DNA of 64,000 nucleotides from Pseudolabrys sp. Root1462 (GTDB taxonomy: Bacteria > Pseudomonadota > Alphaproteobacteria > Rhizobiales > Xanthobacteraceae), in NCBI RefSeq assembly GCF_001426945.1, contig NZ_LMFS01000003.1, positions 398,817 through 462,816 on the forward strand, written 5' to 3'. Below are positions 38,513-46,731 of the stretch, piece by piece; positions within the stretch are counted from its first letter, which is position 1; each line of letters opens with the position of its first letter. The notes below the pieces were generated by a model, which was given only the letters and a program-made list of their open reading frames with translations, did no database searches and was not told where the DNA came from. The translations under genes and the position numbers were made by a program.

Positions 38513-41470
38513 ATGTCTCGCCAAGACGCCAACGCCGCATTCGCCCAAACCTCATTCCTCTACGGCGGCAACGCCGCCTATATCGAAGACCTCCAGGCCC
38601 GGTTCGAAAAAGACCCGAGCTCGGTCGAGGCCGAGTGGCGGACGTTCTTCGAGGCGCTCAAGGACAACAGCGCCGATGTGGTGAAGTCGGCCGAAGGCGC
38701 ATCGTGGAAGAAGCCGAACTGGCCGGTACGGCCGAGCGGCGACCTGGTCGCCGCGCTCGACGGGCAGTGGGCCGAAACCGAAAAGAAGATCGGCGACAAG
38801 ATCGCCAAGACCGCGCAGGCCAAAGGCGTCGAGCTGTCCAACGCCGACGTGATGCAGGCGACGCGCGACTCGATCCATGCGCTGATGCTGATCCGCGCCT
38901 ACCGGATTCGCGGCCACTTCCATGCCAAGCTCGATCCGCTCGCCATCCAGGAAGAGCCGAACGAGGAGGAACTGCAGCCCGCTTCGTACGGCTTCACCGA
39001 AGCCGACCTCGACCGCAAGATCTTCCTCGACAAGGTGCTCGGCCTCGAATTCGCGTCGATGCGCGAGATCGTCGCCATCCTGCGGCGGACCTACTGCCAG
39101 ACGCTCGGCATCGAGTTCATGCACATCTCGAACGCGGCGCAGAAGGCCTGGATTCAGGAGCGCATCGAAGGACGCGACAAGGAAATCCAATTCACCCGCG
39201 AAGGCAAGCGCGCCATCCTCAACAAGCTGGTCGAAGCCGAAGGCTTCGAGAAGTTTCTCGACGTCAAGTTCACCGGCACCAAGCGGTTCGGCCTCGACGG
39301 CGGTGAAGCGCTGATCCCGGCGCTCGAGCAGATCATCAAGCGCGGCGGCAATCTCGGCGTGAAGGAGATCGTCCTTGGCATGCCGCATCGCGGCCGCCTC
39401 AACGTGCTCACGCAGGTGATGGGCAAGCCGCACCGCGTGCTGTTCCACGAATTCAAGGGCGGCTCGGCGACTCCGGACGAAGTCGAAGGCTCCGGCGACG
39501 TCAAGTATCACCTCGGTGCTTCGTCGGATCGCGAGTTCGACAGCAACAAGGTGCATCTGTCGCTGACGCCGAATCCGTCGCACCTTGAGATCGTCGATCC
39601 CGTGACGCTCGGCAAGGTGCGCGCCAAGCAGGATCAGCATCGCTGTCCGCCGGACGACCGCACTGCCGTGCTGCCGCTGCTGATGCACGGCGACGCGGCC
39701 TTCGCCGGCCAGGGCGTCGTGGCGGAATGCTTCGGCCTGTCGGGACTGAAGGGCTACCGCACCGGCGGTTCGATCCATTTCATCGTCAATAACCAGATCG
39801 GCTTCACGACTTATCCGCGCTACTCGCGCTCGTCGCCCTATCCGTCCGACGTCGCCAAGATGATCGAGGCGCTGATCCTGCACGTCAACGGCGACGATCC
39901 GGAAGCGGTGGTTTTCGCGGCCAAGGTGGCGATCGAATACCGGATGCAATTCCAGCAGCCGGTCGTGATCGACATGTGGTGCTATCGCCGCTTCGGCCAC
40001 AACGAAGGCGACGAGCCGGCCTTCACCCAGCCGGTGATGTACCGCAAGATTCGCGGCCACAAATCGACGCTGGAAATCTACGCCGAGAAGCTCACCGCCG
40101 AAGGCGTCGTCACCGAAGGCGAAATCGACAAGATGAAGGCCGACTGGCGCTCGCGCCTCGACGCCGAATTCGAAGCGGGCCAGGGCTACAAGCCGAACAA
40201 GGCCGACTGGCTCGACGGCCGCTGGTCCGGTCTCAAGGCCGCGCAGGATGCCGAAGACCCGCGCAAGGGCAATACCGGCGTCGCGCTCGACGAACTGCGC
40301 GCCATCGGCAAGGCGATCACTACCGTTCCTGACGACTTCAACGTGCACAAAACGGTGCAACGATTCCTCGACAATCGCGCCAAGGCGATCGAGACCGGCG
40401 AGGGCATCGACTGGGCGACCGGCGAGGCGCTGGCCTTCTGCACGCTGGTCAAGGAAGGCAACCCGGTGCGTCTGTCCGGCCAGGATTCCGAGCGCGGCAC
40501 GTTCTCGCAGCGTCACTCGGTTCTGTTCGACCAGAACACCGAAAAGCGCTACGTGCCGTTCAACAATCTCGGCAAGGGTCAGGCCAAGTATGAAGTGCTG
40601 AACTCCATGCTGTCGGAAGAGGCCGTGCTCGGTTTCGAATACGGCTATTCGACCGCCGAGCCGAACGCGCTGACCTTGTGGGAAGCCCAGTTCGGCGACT
40701 TCGCCAACGGCGCCCAGGTGGTGTTCGACCAGTTCCTGTCGTCGGGCGAGCGCAAGTGGTTGCGCATGTCCGGCCTCGTCTGCCTGCTGCCCCACGGCTA
40801 CGAAGGTCAGGGCCCGGAGCATTCATCGGCGCGTCTCGAGCGCTTCCTGCAGATGTGCGCCGAAGACAACATGCAGGTCGCCAACTGCACCACGCCGGCG
40901 AACTACTTCCACATCCTGCGCCGGCAGCTCAAGCGCGAGATCCGCAAGCCGCTGATCCTGATGACGCCGAAGTCGCTTCTGCGCCACAAGCGCGCGGTGT
41001 CGAAGCTCGCCGAGTTCGACGCCGGCACTTCGTTCCACCGCCTGTTGTGGGATGACGCGCAGTTTCTGCAGGGCGAGAAGATCAAGCTTGTCGCCGACGA
41101 CAAGATCCGTCGCGTCGTGCTCTGCACGGGCAAGGTCTATTACGACCTTTACGACGAGCGCGAGAAGCGCGGCGTCGACGACATCTATCTCCTGCGCGTC
41201 GAGCAGCTCTATCCGTTCCCGACCAAGGCGCTGATCGCCGAGCTGTCTCGCTTCAAGCAGGCGGAGATCGTCTGGTGTCAGGAAGAGCCGCGCAACATGG
41301 GCGCCTGGTTCTTCGTCGATATCTATCTGGAATGGGTGCTGAACCAGATCAACGCCAAGCACCGCCGCGCCCGCTATGCAGGACGGCCCGCTTCGGCCTC
41401 GACCGCGGTCGGCCAGATGTCGAAGCATCTCGCGCAGCTCAAGCAGTTCCTCGAAGAGGCGCTGGGCTGA
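38513..41470 (+). CDS. sucA: 2-oxoglutarate dehydrogenase E1 component
   Basis: Thiamine diphosphate-dependent decarboxylase that commits 2-oxoglutarate to succinyl-CoA; works with SucB and Lpd encoded just downstream. 985 aa. The N-terminal FLYGGNAAYIEDLQARFEKD docks E2. GMPHRGRLNVLTQVMGKP (near residue 290), HGDAAFAGQGVVAE and NNQIGFTTYPRYSRSSPYPS (near 425) form the cofactor site. LLPHGYEGQGPEHSSARLER (near 760) completes the family pattern. Its start is 430 bases from sucD. Confidence 0.98.
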   Translation: MSRQDANAAFAQTSFLYGGNAAYIEDLQARFEKDPSSVEAEWRTFFEALKDNSADVVKSAEGASWKKPNWPVRPSGDLVAALDGQWAETEKKIGDKIAKTAQAKGVELSNADVMQATRDSIHALMLIRAYRIRGHFHAKLDPLAIQEEPNEEELQPASYGFTEADLDRKIFLDKVLGLEFASMREIVAILRRTYCQTLGIEFMHISNAAQKAWIQERIEGRDKEIQFTREGKRAILNKLVEAEGFEKFLDVKFTGTKRFGLDGGEALIPALEQIIKRGGNLGVKEIVLGMPHRGRLNVLTQVMGKPHRVLFHEFKGGSATPDEVEGSGDVKYHLGASSDREFDSNKVHLSLTPNPSHLEIVDPVTLGKVRAKQDQHRCPPDDRTAVLPLLMHGDAAFAGQGVVAECFGLSGLKGYRTGGSIHFIVNNQIGFTTYPRYSRSSPYPSDVAKMIEALILHVNGDDPEAVVFAAKVAIEYRMQFQQPVVIDMWCYRRFGHNEGDEPAFTQPVMYRKIRGHKSTLEIYAEKLTAEGVVTEGEIDKMKADWRSRLDAEFEAGQGYKPNKADWLDGRWSGLKAAQDAEDPRKGNTGVALDELRAIGKAITTVPDDFNVHKTVQRFLDNRAKAIETGEGIDWATGEALAFCTLVKEGNPVRLSGQDSERGTFSQRHSVLFDQNTEKRYVPFNNLGKGQAKYEVLNSMLSEEAVLGFEYGYSTAEPNALTLWEAQFGDFANGAQVVFDQFLSSGERKWLRMSGLVCLLPHGYEGQGPEHSSARLERFLQMCAEDNMQVANCTTPANYFHILRRQLKREIRKPLILMTPKSLLRHKRAVSKLAEFDAGTSFHRLLWDDAQFLQGEKIKLVADDKIRRVVLCTGKVYYDLYDEREKRGVDDIYLLRVEQLYPFPTKALIAELSRFKQAEIVWCQEEPRNMGAWFFVDIYLEWVLNQINAKHRRARYAGRPASASTAVGQMSKHLAQLKQFLEEALG

Positions 41471-41487
41471 CAGGACCATACACACGC

Positions 41488-41576
41488 CGTCATGCCCGGC
41501 CTTATGCCGGGCATCCACGTCTTGACGGGTGTTCGGAACGAAGACGTGGATGACCGGGACGAGCCCGGTCATGACG
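41488..41576. repeat. Paired-hairpin repeat between sucA and sucB
   Basis: Outer arms CGTCATG/CATGACG enclose hairpin ATGCCCGGC-CTT-ATGCCGGGCAT, then ATCCACGTCTT, a spacer, AAGACGTGGAT, and hairpin ATGACCGGG-ACGAG-CCCGGTCAT. The inner arms pair perfectly over 11 bases. It is the most intact copy of this dispersed family here. Confidence 0.85.
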
Positions 41577-41604
41577 CAGAACATTTTGAGGCAGAGAAAC
41601 AATC

Positions 41605-42879
41605 ATGACTGACATCCGCGTGCCCACCCTCGGCGAATCGGTGACCGAAGCCACCGTCGGCAAATGGTTCAAGCAGCCGGGCGATCCCGTCGCTGTCGAC
41701 GAGCCGCTTGTCGAACTCGAGACCGACAAGGTCACGCTGGAGGTGCCGGCGCCCGCCGCCGGCGTGCTCGGCGATATCGCGGCCAAGAACGGCGACACCG
41801 TCGGCGTCGGCGCCATCCTAGGCTCGATCAAGGACGGCGCCGCCGGCGCCAAGGCGACGCCGTCAACAGCCACCAAGCCGGCCGCATCGGCGACCGGCGC
41901 GCCCGACGAGAAGTCGGACAAGACCAAGCCGATCGGCGCCGGACCGGAAGTGCCGCAGCTCCGCGAGATGCCGGCCGCCGCGGCCAACACCGCGCAGGCG
42001 CCGTCAGTGCGCAAGATGGCCGCCGAGAGCGGCGTCGATCCCTCGACGGTCGCCGGCACCGGCCTGCGCAGTCAGGTGACCAAGGGCGACATGATGGCGG
42101 CGATCGAAAAGGCCGCGGCGCAGCCGACCCCCGTCGCCGCGCCGGTGCAGATGCGGGCGCCCTCGGCGCCGGACGATGCGAGCCGCGAAGAGCGCGTGCG
42201 CATGACCAAGCTGCGCCAGACCATCGCGCGCCGTCTCAAGGACGCGCAGAACACCGCCGCCATGCTGACGACCTTCAACGAGGTCGACATGACCACGGTG
42301 ATGGCGATGCGCAATCAGTACAAGGAGCTGTTCGAGAAGAAGCATGGCGTCAAGCTCGGCTTCATGGGCTTCTTCGTGAAGGCCTGCATCGCGGCGCTCA
42401 AGGACATCCCGGCGGTCAACGCCGAAGTCGACGGCACCGATCTCGTTTACAAGAACTACTACCACATCGGCATCGCCGTCGGCACCGAGAAGGGCCTCGT
42501 CGTGCCGGTCGTGCGCGACGCCGACATGCTGTCGCTCGCTGGCGTCGAGAAGAAGATCAACGATTTCGGCAAGCGCGCCCGCGACGGTCAGCTCAAGATC
42601 GACGAGATGCAGGGCGGCACCTTCACCATCACCAATGGCGGCGTCTATGGCTCGCTGATGTCGACGCCGATCCTCAACGCGCCGCAATCCGGCATTCTCG
42701 GCATGCACAAGATCCAGGAGCGGCCGATGGTGGTCGGCGGCAAGATCGAAGTGCGGCCGATGATGTATCTGGCGCTGTCCTACGATCACCGCATCGTCGA
42801 TGGCCGCGAGGCGGTCACCTTCCTGGTGCGCGTGAAGGAAAATCTCGAGGATCCGGCAAGGCTGATGCTGGATCTATAA
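41605..42879 (+). CDS. sucB: Dihydrolipoyl succinyltransferase (2-oxoglutarate dehydrogenase E2)
   Basis: Core of the 2-oxoglutarate dehydrogenase complex. 424 aa. N-terminal lipoyl domain with the lipoylated K42 ([12 protein letters not shown]), an Ala/Pro/Lys linker, a peripheral-subunit binding domain ([20 protein letters not shown], near residue 133) and a C-terminal catalytic domain with H395 and D399 in [13 protein letters not shown]. It follows sucA after the repeat element and precedes lpdA after another. Confidence 0.98.
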   Translation: MTDIRVPTLGESVTEATVGKWFKQPGDPVAVDEPLVELETDKVTLEVPAPAAGVLGDIAAKNGDTVGVGAILGSIKDGAAGAKATPSTATKPAASATGAPDEKSDKTKPIGAGPEVPQLREMPAAAANTAQAPSVRKMAAESGVDPSTVAGTGLRSQVTKGDMMAAIEKAAAQPTPVAAPVQMRAPSAPDDASREERVRMTKLRQTIARRLKDAQNTAAMLTTFNEVDMTTVMAMRNQYKELFEKKHGVKLGFMGFFVKACIAALKDIPAVNAEVDGTDLVYKNYYHIGIAVGTEKGLVVPVVRDADMLSLAGVEKKINDFGKRARDGQLKIDEMQGGTFTITNGGVYGSLMSTPILNAPQSGILGMHKIQERPMVVGGKIEVRPMMYLALSYDHRIVDGREAVTFLVRVKENLEDPARLMLDL

Positions 42880-42880
42880 T

Positions 42881-42980
42881 CCGCCTCATCCTGAGGAGCC
42901 CGCCGAAGGCGGGCATCTCGAAGGACGAGGCGGCCACATGGTTTGAGACGCCGCGCTTTGCGCGGCTCCTCACCATGAGG
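42881..42980. repeat. Compound palindromic repeat between sucB and lpdA
   Basis: Left module: CCTCATCCTGAGGA, then GCCCGCC-GAA-GGCGGGC, then GGACGAGG. Right module, reversed: CACATGGTTTGAGACGCCGC, GCGCGGC, then CTCCTCACCATGAGG. Each forms its own hairpins. It is a second repeat family, unlike the 41488 type, and sits inside the operon. Confidence 0.75.
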
Positions 42981-43019
42981 CCGAATAACGCGGATAAACG
43001 AAATATAGACAGGTCCATT

Positions 43020-44423
43020 ATGTCCTACGATCTTATCGTCATCGGTTCCGGCCCCGGCGGCTATGTCTGCGCCATTCGCGCGGCACAACTCGGTCTCAAG
43101 ACCGCGGTCGTCGAAAAGGAAAAGACTCTCGGCGGCACCTGCCTTAACATCGGCTGCATTCCGTCGAAGGCGCTGCTGCACGCCTCCGAACTGTTCGAGG
43201 AAGCCGGGCATTCCTTCGCCAAGATGGGCATCGGCGTTCCTGCGCCCAAGCTTGATCTCAAGACCATGCTCAAGTTCAAGCAGGACGCCATCGACGGCAA
43301 CGTCAAGGGCGTCGACTTCCTGTTCAAGAAGAACAAGATCGACACGCATTACGGCTTCGGCCGCATCGCCGCGCCGGGCAAGGTCGAGGTGAAGGCCGCC
43401 GACGGCAAGGTGACGACGCTGGAGACTAAATCCATCGTCATCGCCACCGGCTCCGACGTCGCCAAGCTGCGCGGCATCGACATCGACGAGAAGCGCATCG
43501 TGTCGTCCACCGGCGCGCTGTCGCTGCCGGAGGTGCCGAAGAATCTGCTGGTGATCGGCGCCGGCGTCATCGGCCTCGAGCTCGGCTCGGTCTGGCGCCG
43601 CCTCGGCGCCAAGGTCACGGTGGTCGAATTCCTCGACGGCATCCTGCCCGGCATGGACGGCGAAGTGCGCAAGCAGTCGCAGCGTCTGCTGGAAAAGCAG
43701 GGCATCACTTTCAAGCTGTCGTCGAAGGTCACCGCGGTCGATTCATCGGGCAAGACCCTGAAGGCGACTGTCGAGCCGGCGAAGGGCGAGGGCAAGGCCG
43801 AGACGATCGAGGCCGATGTCGTGCTCGTCTCTACCGGCCGTGTGCCCTATACCGATGGTCTCGGTCTGAAAGAGCTCGGCGTGAAGATGGACGAGCGAGG
43901 CCGCGTCGTCACCGATCACTATTACGCCACCAGCGTGCCGGGTATCTGGGCGATCGGCGACGTCATCACCGGGCCGATGCTGGCGCACAAGGCCGAAGAC
44001 GAAGGTGTCGCTGTCGCGGAAATGCTGGTCGGCCAGGCCGGCCATGTGAACTACGACGTCATCCCGGCCGTTGTTTATACGATGCCGGAGATCGCCTCGG
44101 TCGGCAAAGGCGAGGAAGAACTCAAGGCCGCCGGCATTGCCTACAACGTCGGCAAGTTTCCGTTCACCGCGAACGGCCGCGCCAAGGCTAACCAGCAGAC
44201 CGACGGCTTCGTCAAGGTCATCGCCGACGCCAAGACCGACCGCGTGCTCGGCGTCCACATTATTGGCTCCGACGCCGGTAACATGATCGCCGAAGCGGCC
44301 ATCGTCATGGAGTTCGGCGGTGCGGCGGAAGACATCGCCCGCACCTGCCACGCGCATCCGACCTTGCCTGAGGCGGTCAAGGAAGCGGCCATGGCGGTCG
44401 CCAAGCGCTCGATTCATATGTGA
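43020..44423 (+). CDS. lpdA: Dihydrolipoyl dehydrogenase (E3)
   Basis: FAD-dependent enzyme that reoxidises the lipoyl arms of SucB. 467 aa. FAD motif [20 protein letters not shown], redox pair C41 and C46 in [18 protein letters not shown]-binding [20 protein letters not shown] near residue 178, and the active H446 in [15 protein letters not shown]. The frame stays open far upstream through sucB in another reading frame; the ATG at 43020 gives the family start. Confidence 0.98.
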   Translation: MSYDLIVIGSGPGGYVCAIRAAQLGLKTAVVEKEKTLGGTCLNIGCIPSKALLHASELFEEAGHSFAKMGIGVPAPKLDLKTMLKFKQDAIDGNVKGVDFLFKKNKIDTHYGFGRIAAPGKVEVKAADGKVTTLETKSIVIATGSDVAKLRGIDIDEKRIVSSTGALSLPEVPKNLLVIGAGVIGLELGSVWRRLGAKVTVVEFLDGILPGMDGEVRKQSQRLLEKQGITFKLSSKVTAVDSSGKTLKATVEPAKGEGKAETIEADVVLVSTGRVPYTDGLGLKELGVKMDERGRVVTDHYYATSVPGIWAIGDVITGPMLAHKAEDEGVAVAEMLVGQAGHVNYDVIPAVVYTMPEIASVGKGEEELKAAGIAYNVGKFPFTANGRAKANQQTDGFVKVIADAKTDRVLGVHIIGSDAGNMIAEAAIVMEFGGAAEDIARTCHAHPTLPEAVKEAAMAVAKRSIHM

Positions 44424-44430
44424 CGCGCTT

Positions 44431-44456
44431 CCCTCTCCCGCCAAACGGGGAGAGGG
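44431..44456. repeat. REP-like palindrome after lpdA
   Basis: CCCTCTCCCG and CGGGGAGAGGG form a hairpin just beyond the lpdA stop. It is related to the CCCTCTCC-type elements at 2368-2509 and may act as a 3' boundary of the suc-lpd message. Confidence 0.6.
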
Positions 44457-44503
44457 CGCCCGCCCGCCTTATTTTCCGCGGCGCGCGGCCTTATCTATTG
44501 CGG

Positions 44504-45022
44504 ATGCGCCGCTGGCTCCGTCCCCTCTGGATTCTGCTGGCCCTGCTTTTCCTGCTGGAAGCATGGCTGTGGGACCATCTGTCGCCGGTGGTCGCGCGGA
44601 TCATCAGCTTTATCCCCTGGGCGGCGTTCAAGCGGCGGCTGGCGCAGGCGATCGAGCGACTGCCGCCCTGGGCGACCTTGATCGTCTTCGTCGTGACGCT
44701 GGGTCTCGTCCTGCTGCCGCTGAAATTCCTCGAAGTCTATTGTCTCGCCACGCACCGCTGGTTTGCGGCCGCGGCCGTCATTGTCGCGGCCAAGCTGATC
44801 GGCGTCGGCGTCACCGCCTTCATCTTCGACGCGACGCGCCACAAGCTGCTGCAGATGGCGTGGTTTCGCGCGCTGTATGAGTGGCTGCTGCGCGTGCGCG
44901 CCTGGGCGCACGCGATCACCGAGCCGGTACGATTGCGGATGAAAGAGATCACCGCGCGGTTCACATCCGAGCGCGGCGGCATCCTGCGCTGGCTGAAGCG
45001 GCTGCGGCGCCGCGCCGCCTGA
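44504..45022 (+). CDS. Uncharacterised membrane protein at the end of the suc-lpd block
   Basis: 172 aa. Three hydrophobic segments: RPLWILLALLFLLEAWLW at the N-terminus, WATLIVFVVTLGLVLLPLKF (residues 50-70) and the AAAAVIVAAKLIGVGVTAFI segment near residue 85. A basic Arg/Lys-rich cytoplasmic tail follows, ending [12 protein letters not shown] do not recognise a named family. The start is uncertain: ATG 44504 fits the membrane topology, while the open frame begins at 44420 inside the REP-like element. It is convergent with the DUF4337 gene, three bases apart. Confidence 0.7.
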   Translation: MRRWLRPLWILLALLFLLEAWLWDHLSPVVARIISFIPWAAFKRRLAQAIERLPPWATLIVFVVTLGLVLLPLKFLEVYCLATHRWFAAAAVIVAAKLIGVGVTAFIFDATRHKLLQMAWFRALYEWLLRVRAWAHAITEPVRLRMKEITARFTSERGGILRWLKRLRRRAA

Positions 45023-45025
45023 CGC

Positions 45026-45643
45026 TCAGTGCGCGGCGCTGGCGTGCAGCAGGAAATCCAGCGCGTGCGGCGCCCATAGTCCGAACAGGCTGAACACCAG
45101 GCCGATTACGCCGGACAGGCCGGCGAGCCAGCCAAGCACGGCCATGCCGGTGATGACCTCGGCCGACGCCAGCACGATGCCGATCTGGAACGCCGCCGAG
45201 CCGAGTTCGAACTGGTGGTAGCGCGCAAGCTGATAATCGCGCTGATGTTCAAAATGCTCGGCCTGCTCGCGCAATTCCTTGCGGCCATCCTTTTCCTTCG
45301 GATCGGACTCATAACGCGCCGCCGTGGCACGCCAGGTCTCGATCTGCTTCTCCATCGCCGCCTTCACCTCGGGCTTGTCGATCGACGGCGCGATGGCGGC
45401 GAGGTTGTCGGCCGCGGTGCGGATGCCGGTCTGGCGGATGGTCTTTGCCTGGAAGAAATTCCAGGTGTCGGACGCCTTGATGTTGAGGCCGATGCTTTCG
45501 GTCTGCGCGCCCTTGCCGAGCGTTTCGGTGAAGGCGAGAAACAGCGCCAGCACGGAAATCAGCAGCGCGATCTTCTTGTTGCCGCCGTGATGAGCGTGTT
45601 CGGCGTGCTCGGCGTGTTCGAGGTTTTCGTGCGGTCCGGCCAT
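45026..45643 (-). CDS. DUF4337 membrane protein with His-rich N-terminus
   Basis: 205 aa. Residues 5-19 hold six histidines (HENLEHAEHAEHAHH), then one transmembrane helix (IALLISVLALFLAFTETLG), a soluble helical middle with NFFQAKTIRQTGIRTAADNL, and two C-terminal helices (near 150-200). This is the DUF4337 layout. Function unknown. The His cluster could bind metal ions, which is inference. Confidence 0.83.
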   Translation of the reverse strand: MAGPHENLEHAEHAEHAHHGGNKKIALLISVLALFLAFTETLGKGAQTESIGLNIKASDTWNFFQAKTIRQTGIRTAADNLAAIAPSIDKPEVKAAMEKQIETWRATAARYESDPKEKDGRKELREQAEHFEHQRDYQLARYHQFELGSAAFQIGIVLASAEVITGMAVLGWLAGLSGVIGLVFSLFGLWAPHALDFLLHASAAH

Positions 45644-45724
45644 TGTCGTCCCCTGGTTGGCGCGGGGACGATGGGCGGAGTCCGGCAGGCGCGCAAGGGC
45701 GCGGCGCCGTTGTCGACGATGATA

Positions 45725-46666
45725 TTACGATGACGCCCGCGGATGGGCGCTGGCATAAACTTCCAATAAACGCGCGGTGTCGACGGCGGTATAGATCTGC
45801 GTCGTCGACAACGAGGCGTGGCCGAGCAGTTCCTGGATCGAGCGCAGATCGCCGCCGCGGCCGAGGAGATGCGTGGCGAAGGAATGGCGCAGCGCGTGCG
45901 GCGTCGCGCTGTCGGGCAGGCCGAGTGCGCCGCGCAAGCTCGCCATCGCCAGTTGCACGATGCGCGGCGACAGCGGCCCGCCGCGCGCGCCGACGAACAG
46001 CGGTCCGTCCGGCTGCAGCTTGTACGGGCACAGCGCGATGTAATCGGCGATCGCCTTGTTGACCTGCGGCAGCACCGGCACCATGCGGGTCTTGTTGCCC
46101 TTGCCGGTGACGGTGAGCGCGTCCTTGCCGTCGGCGTCGCGGCGCTTGAGGCCGAGCGCCTCGGAGATGCGCAGGCCGGAGCCATAGAGCAGCGCCAGCA
46201 CCGCGGCATCGCGCGCCAGCACCCAGGTGTCGCGGTCCTCGCCGGCGCGCAGATCGATGTCGGTCATCTGCCTGGCGGCGGAGGCCGCCAGCGGCTTGGG
46301 CAAGGTGCGGGCCAGCTTCGGCGCGCGGATGGCGGCGAGCGCGCCGACCTTGCCCTTGCCGTTGCGCTCGAGGAATCGGGCGAAGGAGCGTGCGCCGGCC
46401 AGCGAGCGCATCAGGGTGCGGTTGCCGGCGCCGCCGGCGCGCCGCGCGGCCATGAAGGCGCGGACATCGGCCGGGGTGATCCTGGCCAGGGTCTTCAGCG
46501 TCGGCGGCCCGCCCAAATGCTCCGCGAGGAAGCTCAGGAACTGGCCGACATCGCGCTCATAGGCTTCCAGCGTTTTCGGCGACATGCGGCGCTCGGCGCC
46601 GAGATAGGCGCGCCAGCGGCCGATTTCGGCGGCGACGTCGGCGGAAATGGCGAGCGGCATACCCAT
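45725..46666 (-). CDS. xerC: Tyrosine recombinase XerC
   Basis: Resolves chromosome dimers at dif together with XerD. 313 aa. An N-terminal SAM-like core-binding domain (WRAYLGAERRMSPKTLEAYE) precedes the catalytic domain with R166 (GSGLRISEALGL), Lys in VTGKGNKTRMVP, HALRHSFATHLL, LGHASLSTTQIY and nucleophile Y292. Divergence from priA, as in related genomes, and general length favour a chromosomal XerC over a mobile-element integrase. Confidence 0.9.
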   Translation of the reverse strand: MGMPLAISADVAAEIGRWRAYLGAERRMSPKTLEAYERDVGQFLSFLAEHLGGPPTLKTLARITPADVRAFMAARRAGGAGNRTLMRSLAGARSFARFLERNGKGKVGALAAIRAPKLARTLPKPLAASAARQMTDIDLRAGEDRDTWVLARDAAVLALLYGSGLRISEALGLKRRDADGKDALTVTGKGNKTRMVPVLPQVNKAIADYIALCPYKLQPDGPLFVGARGGPLSPRIVQLAMASLRGALGLPDSATPHALRHSFATHLLGRGGDLRSIQELLGHASLSTTQIYTAVDTARLLEVYASAHPRASS

Positions 46667-46731
46667 ATACGGCAGAGTAGGAGCCCTTCCTTACCCTTCC
46701 TTAAAGAGCCGGAATCGGCCAGACCCTCTGT

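Noticed and set aside
38552..40822. 756-codon minus-strand frame opposite sucA
   Set aside because: Antisense shadow of the 2-oxoglutarate dehydrogenase E1 gene.
41664..43019. Upstream extension of the lpdA frame through sucB
   Set aside because: This part is out of frame with sucB and translates to low-complexity Arg-rich sequence; the true lpdA start is at 43020.
45725..46666. Tyrosine recombinase considered as an integrase of a mobile element
   Set aside because: Length, motifs and its position next to priA fit chromosomal XerC; no attachment site repeats, tRNA or phage genes are nearby.
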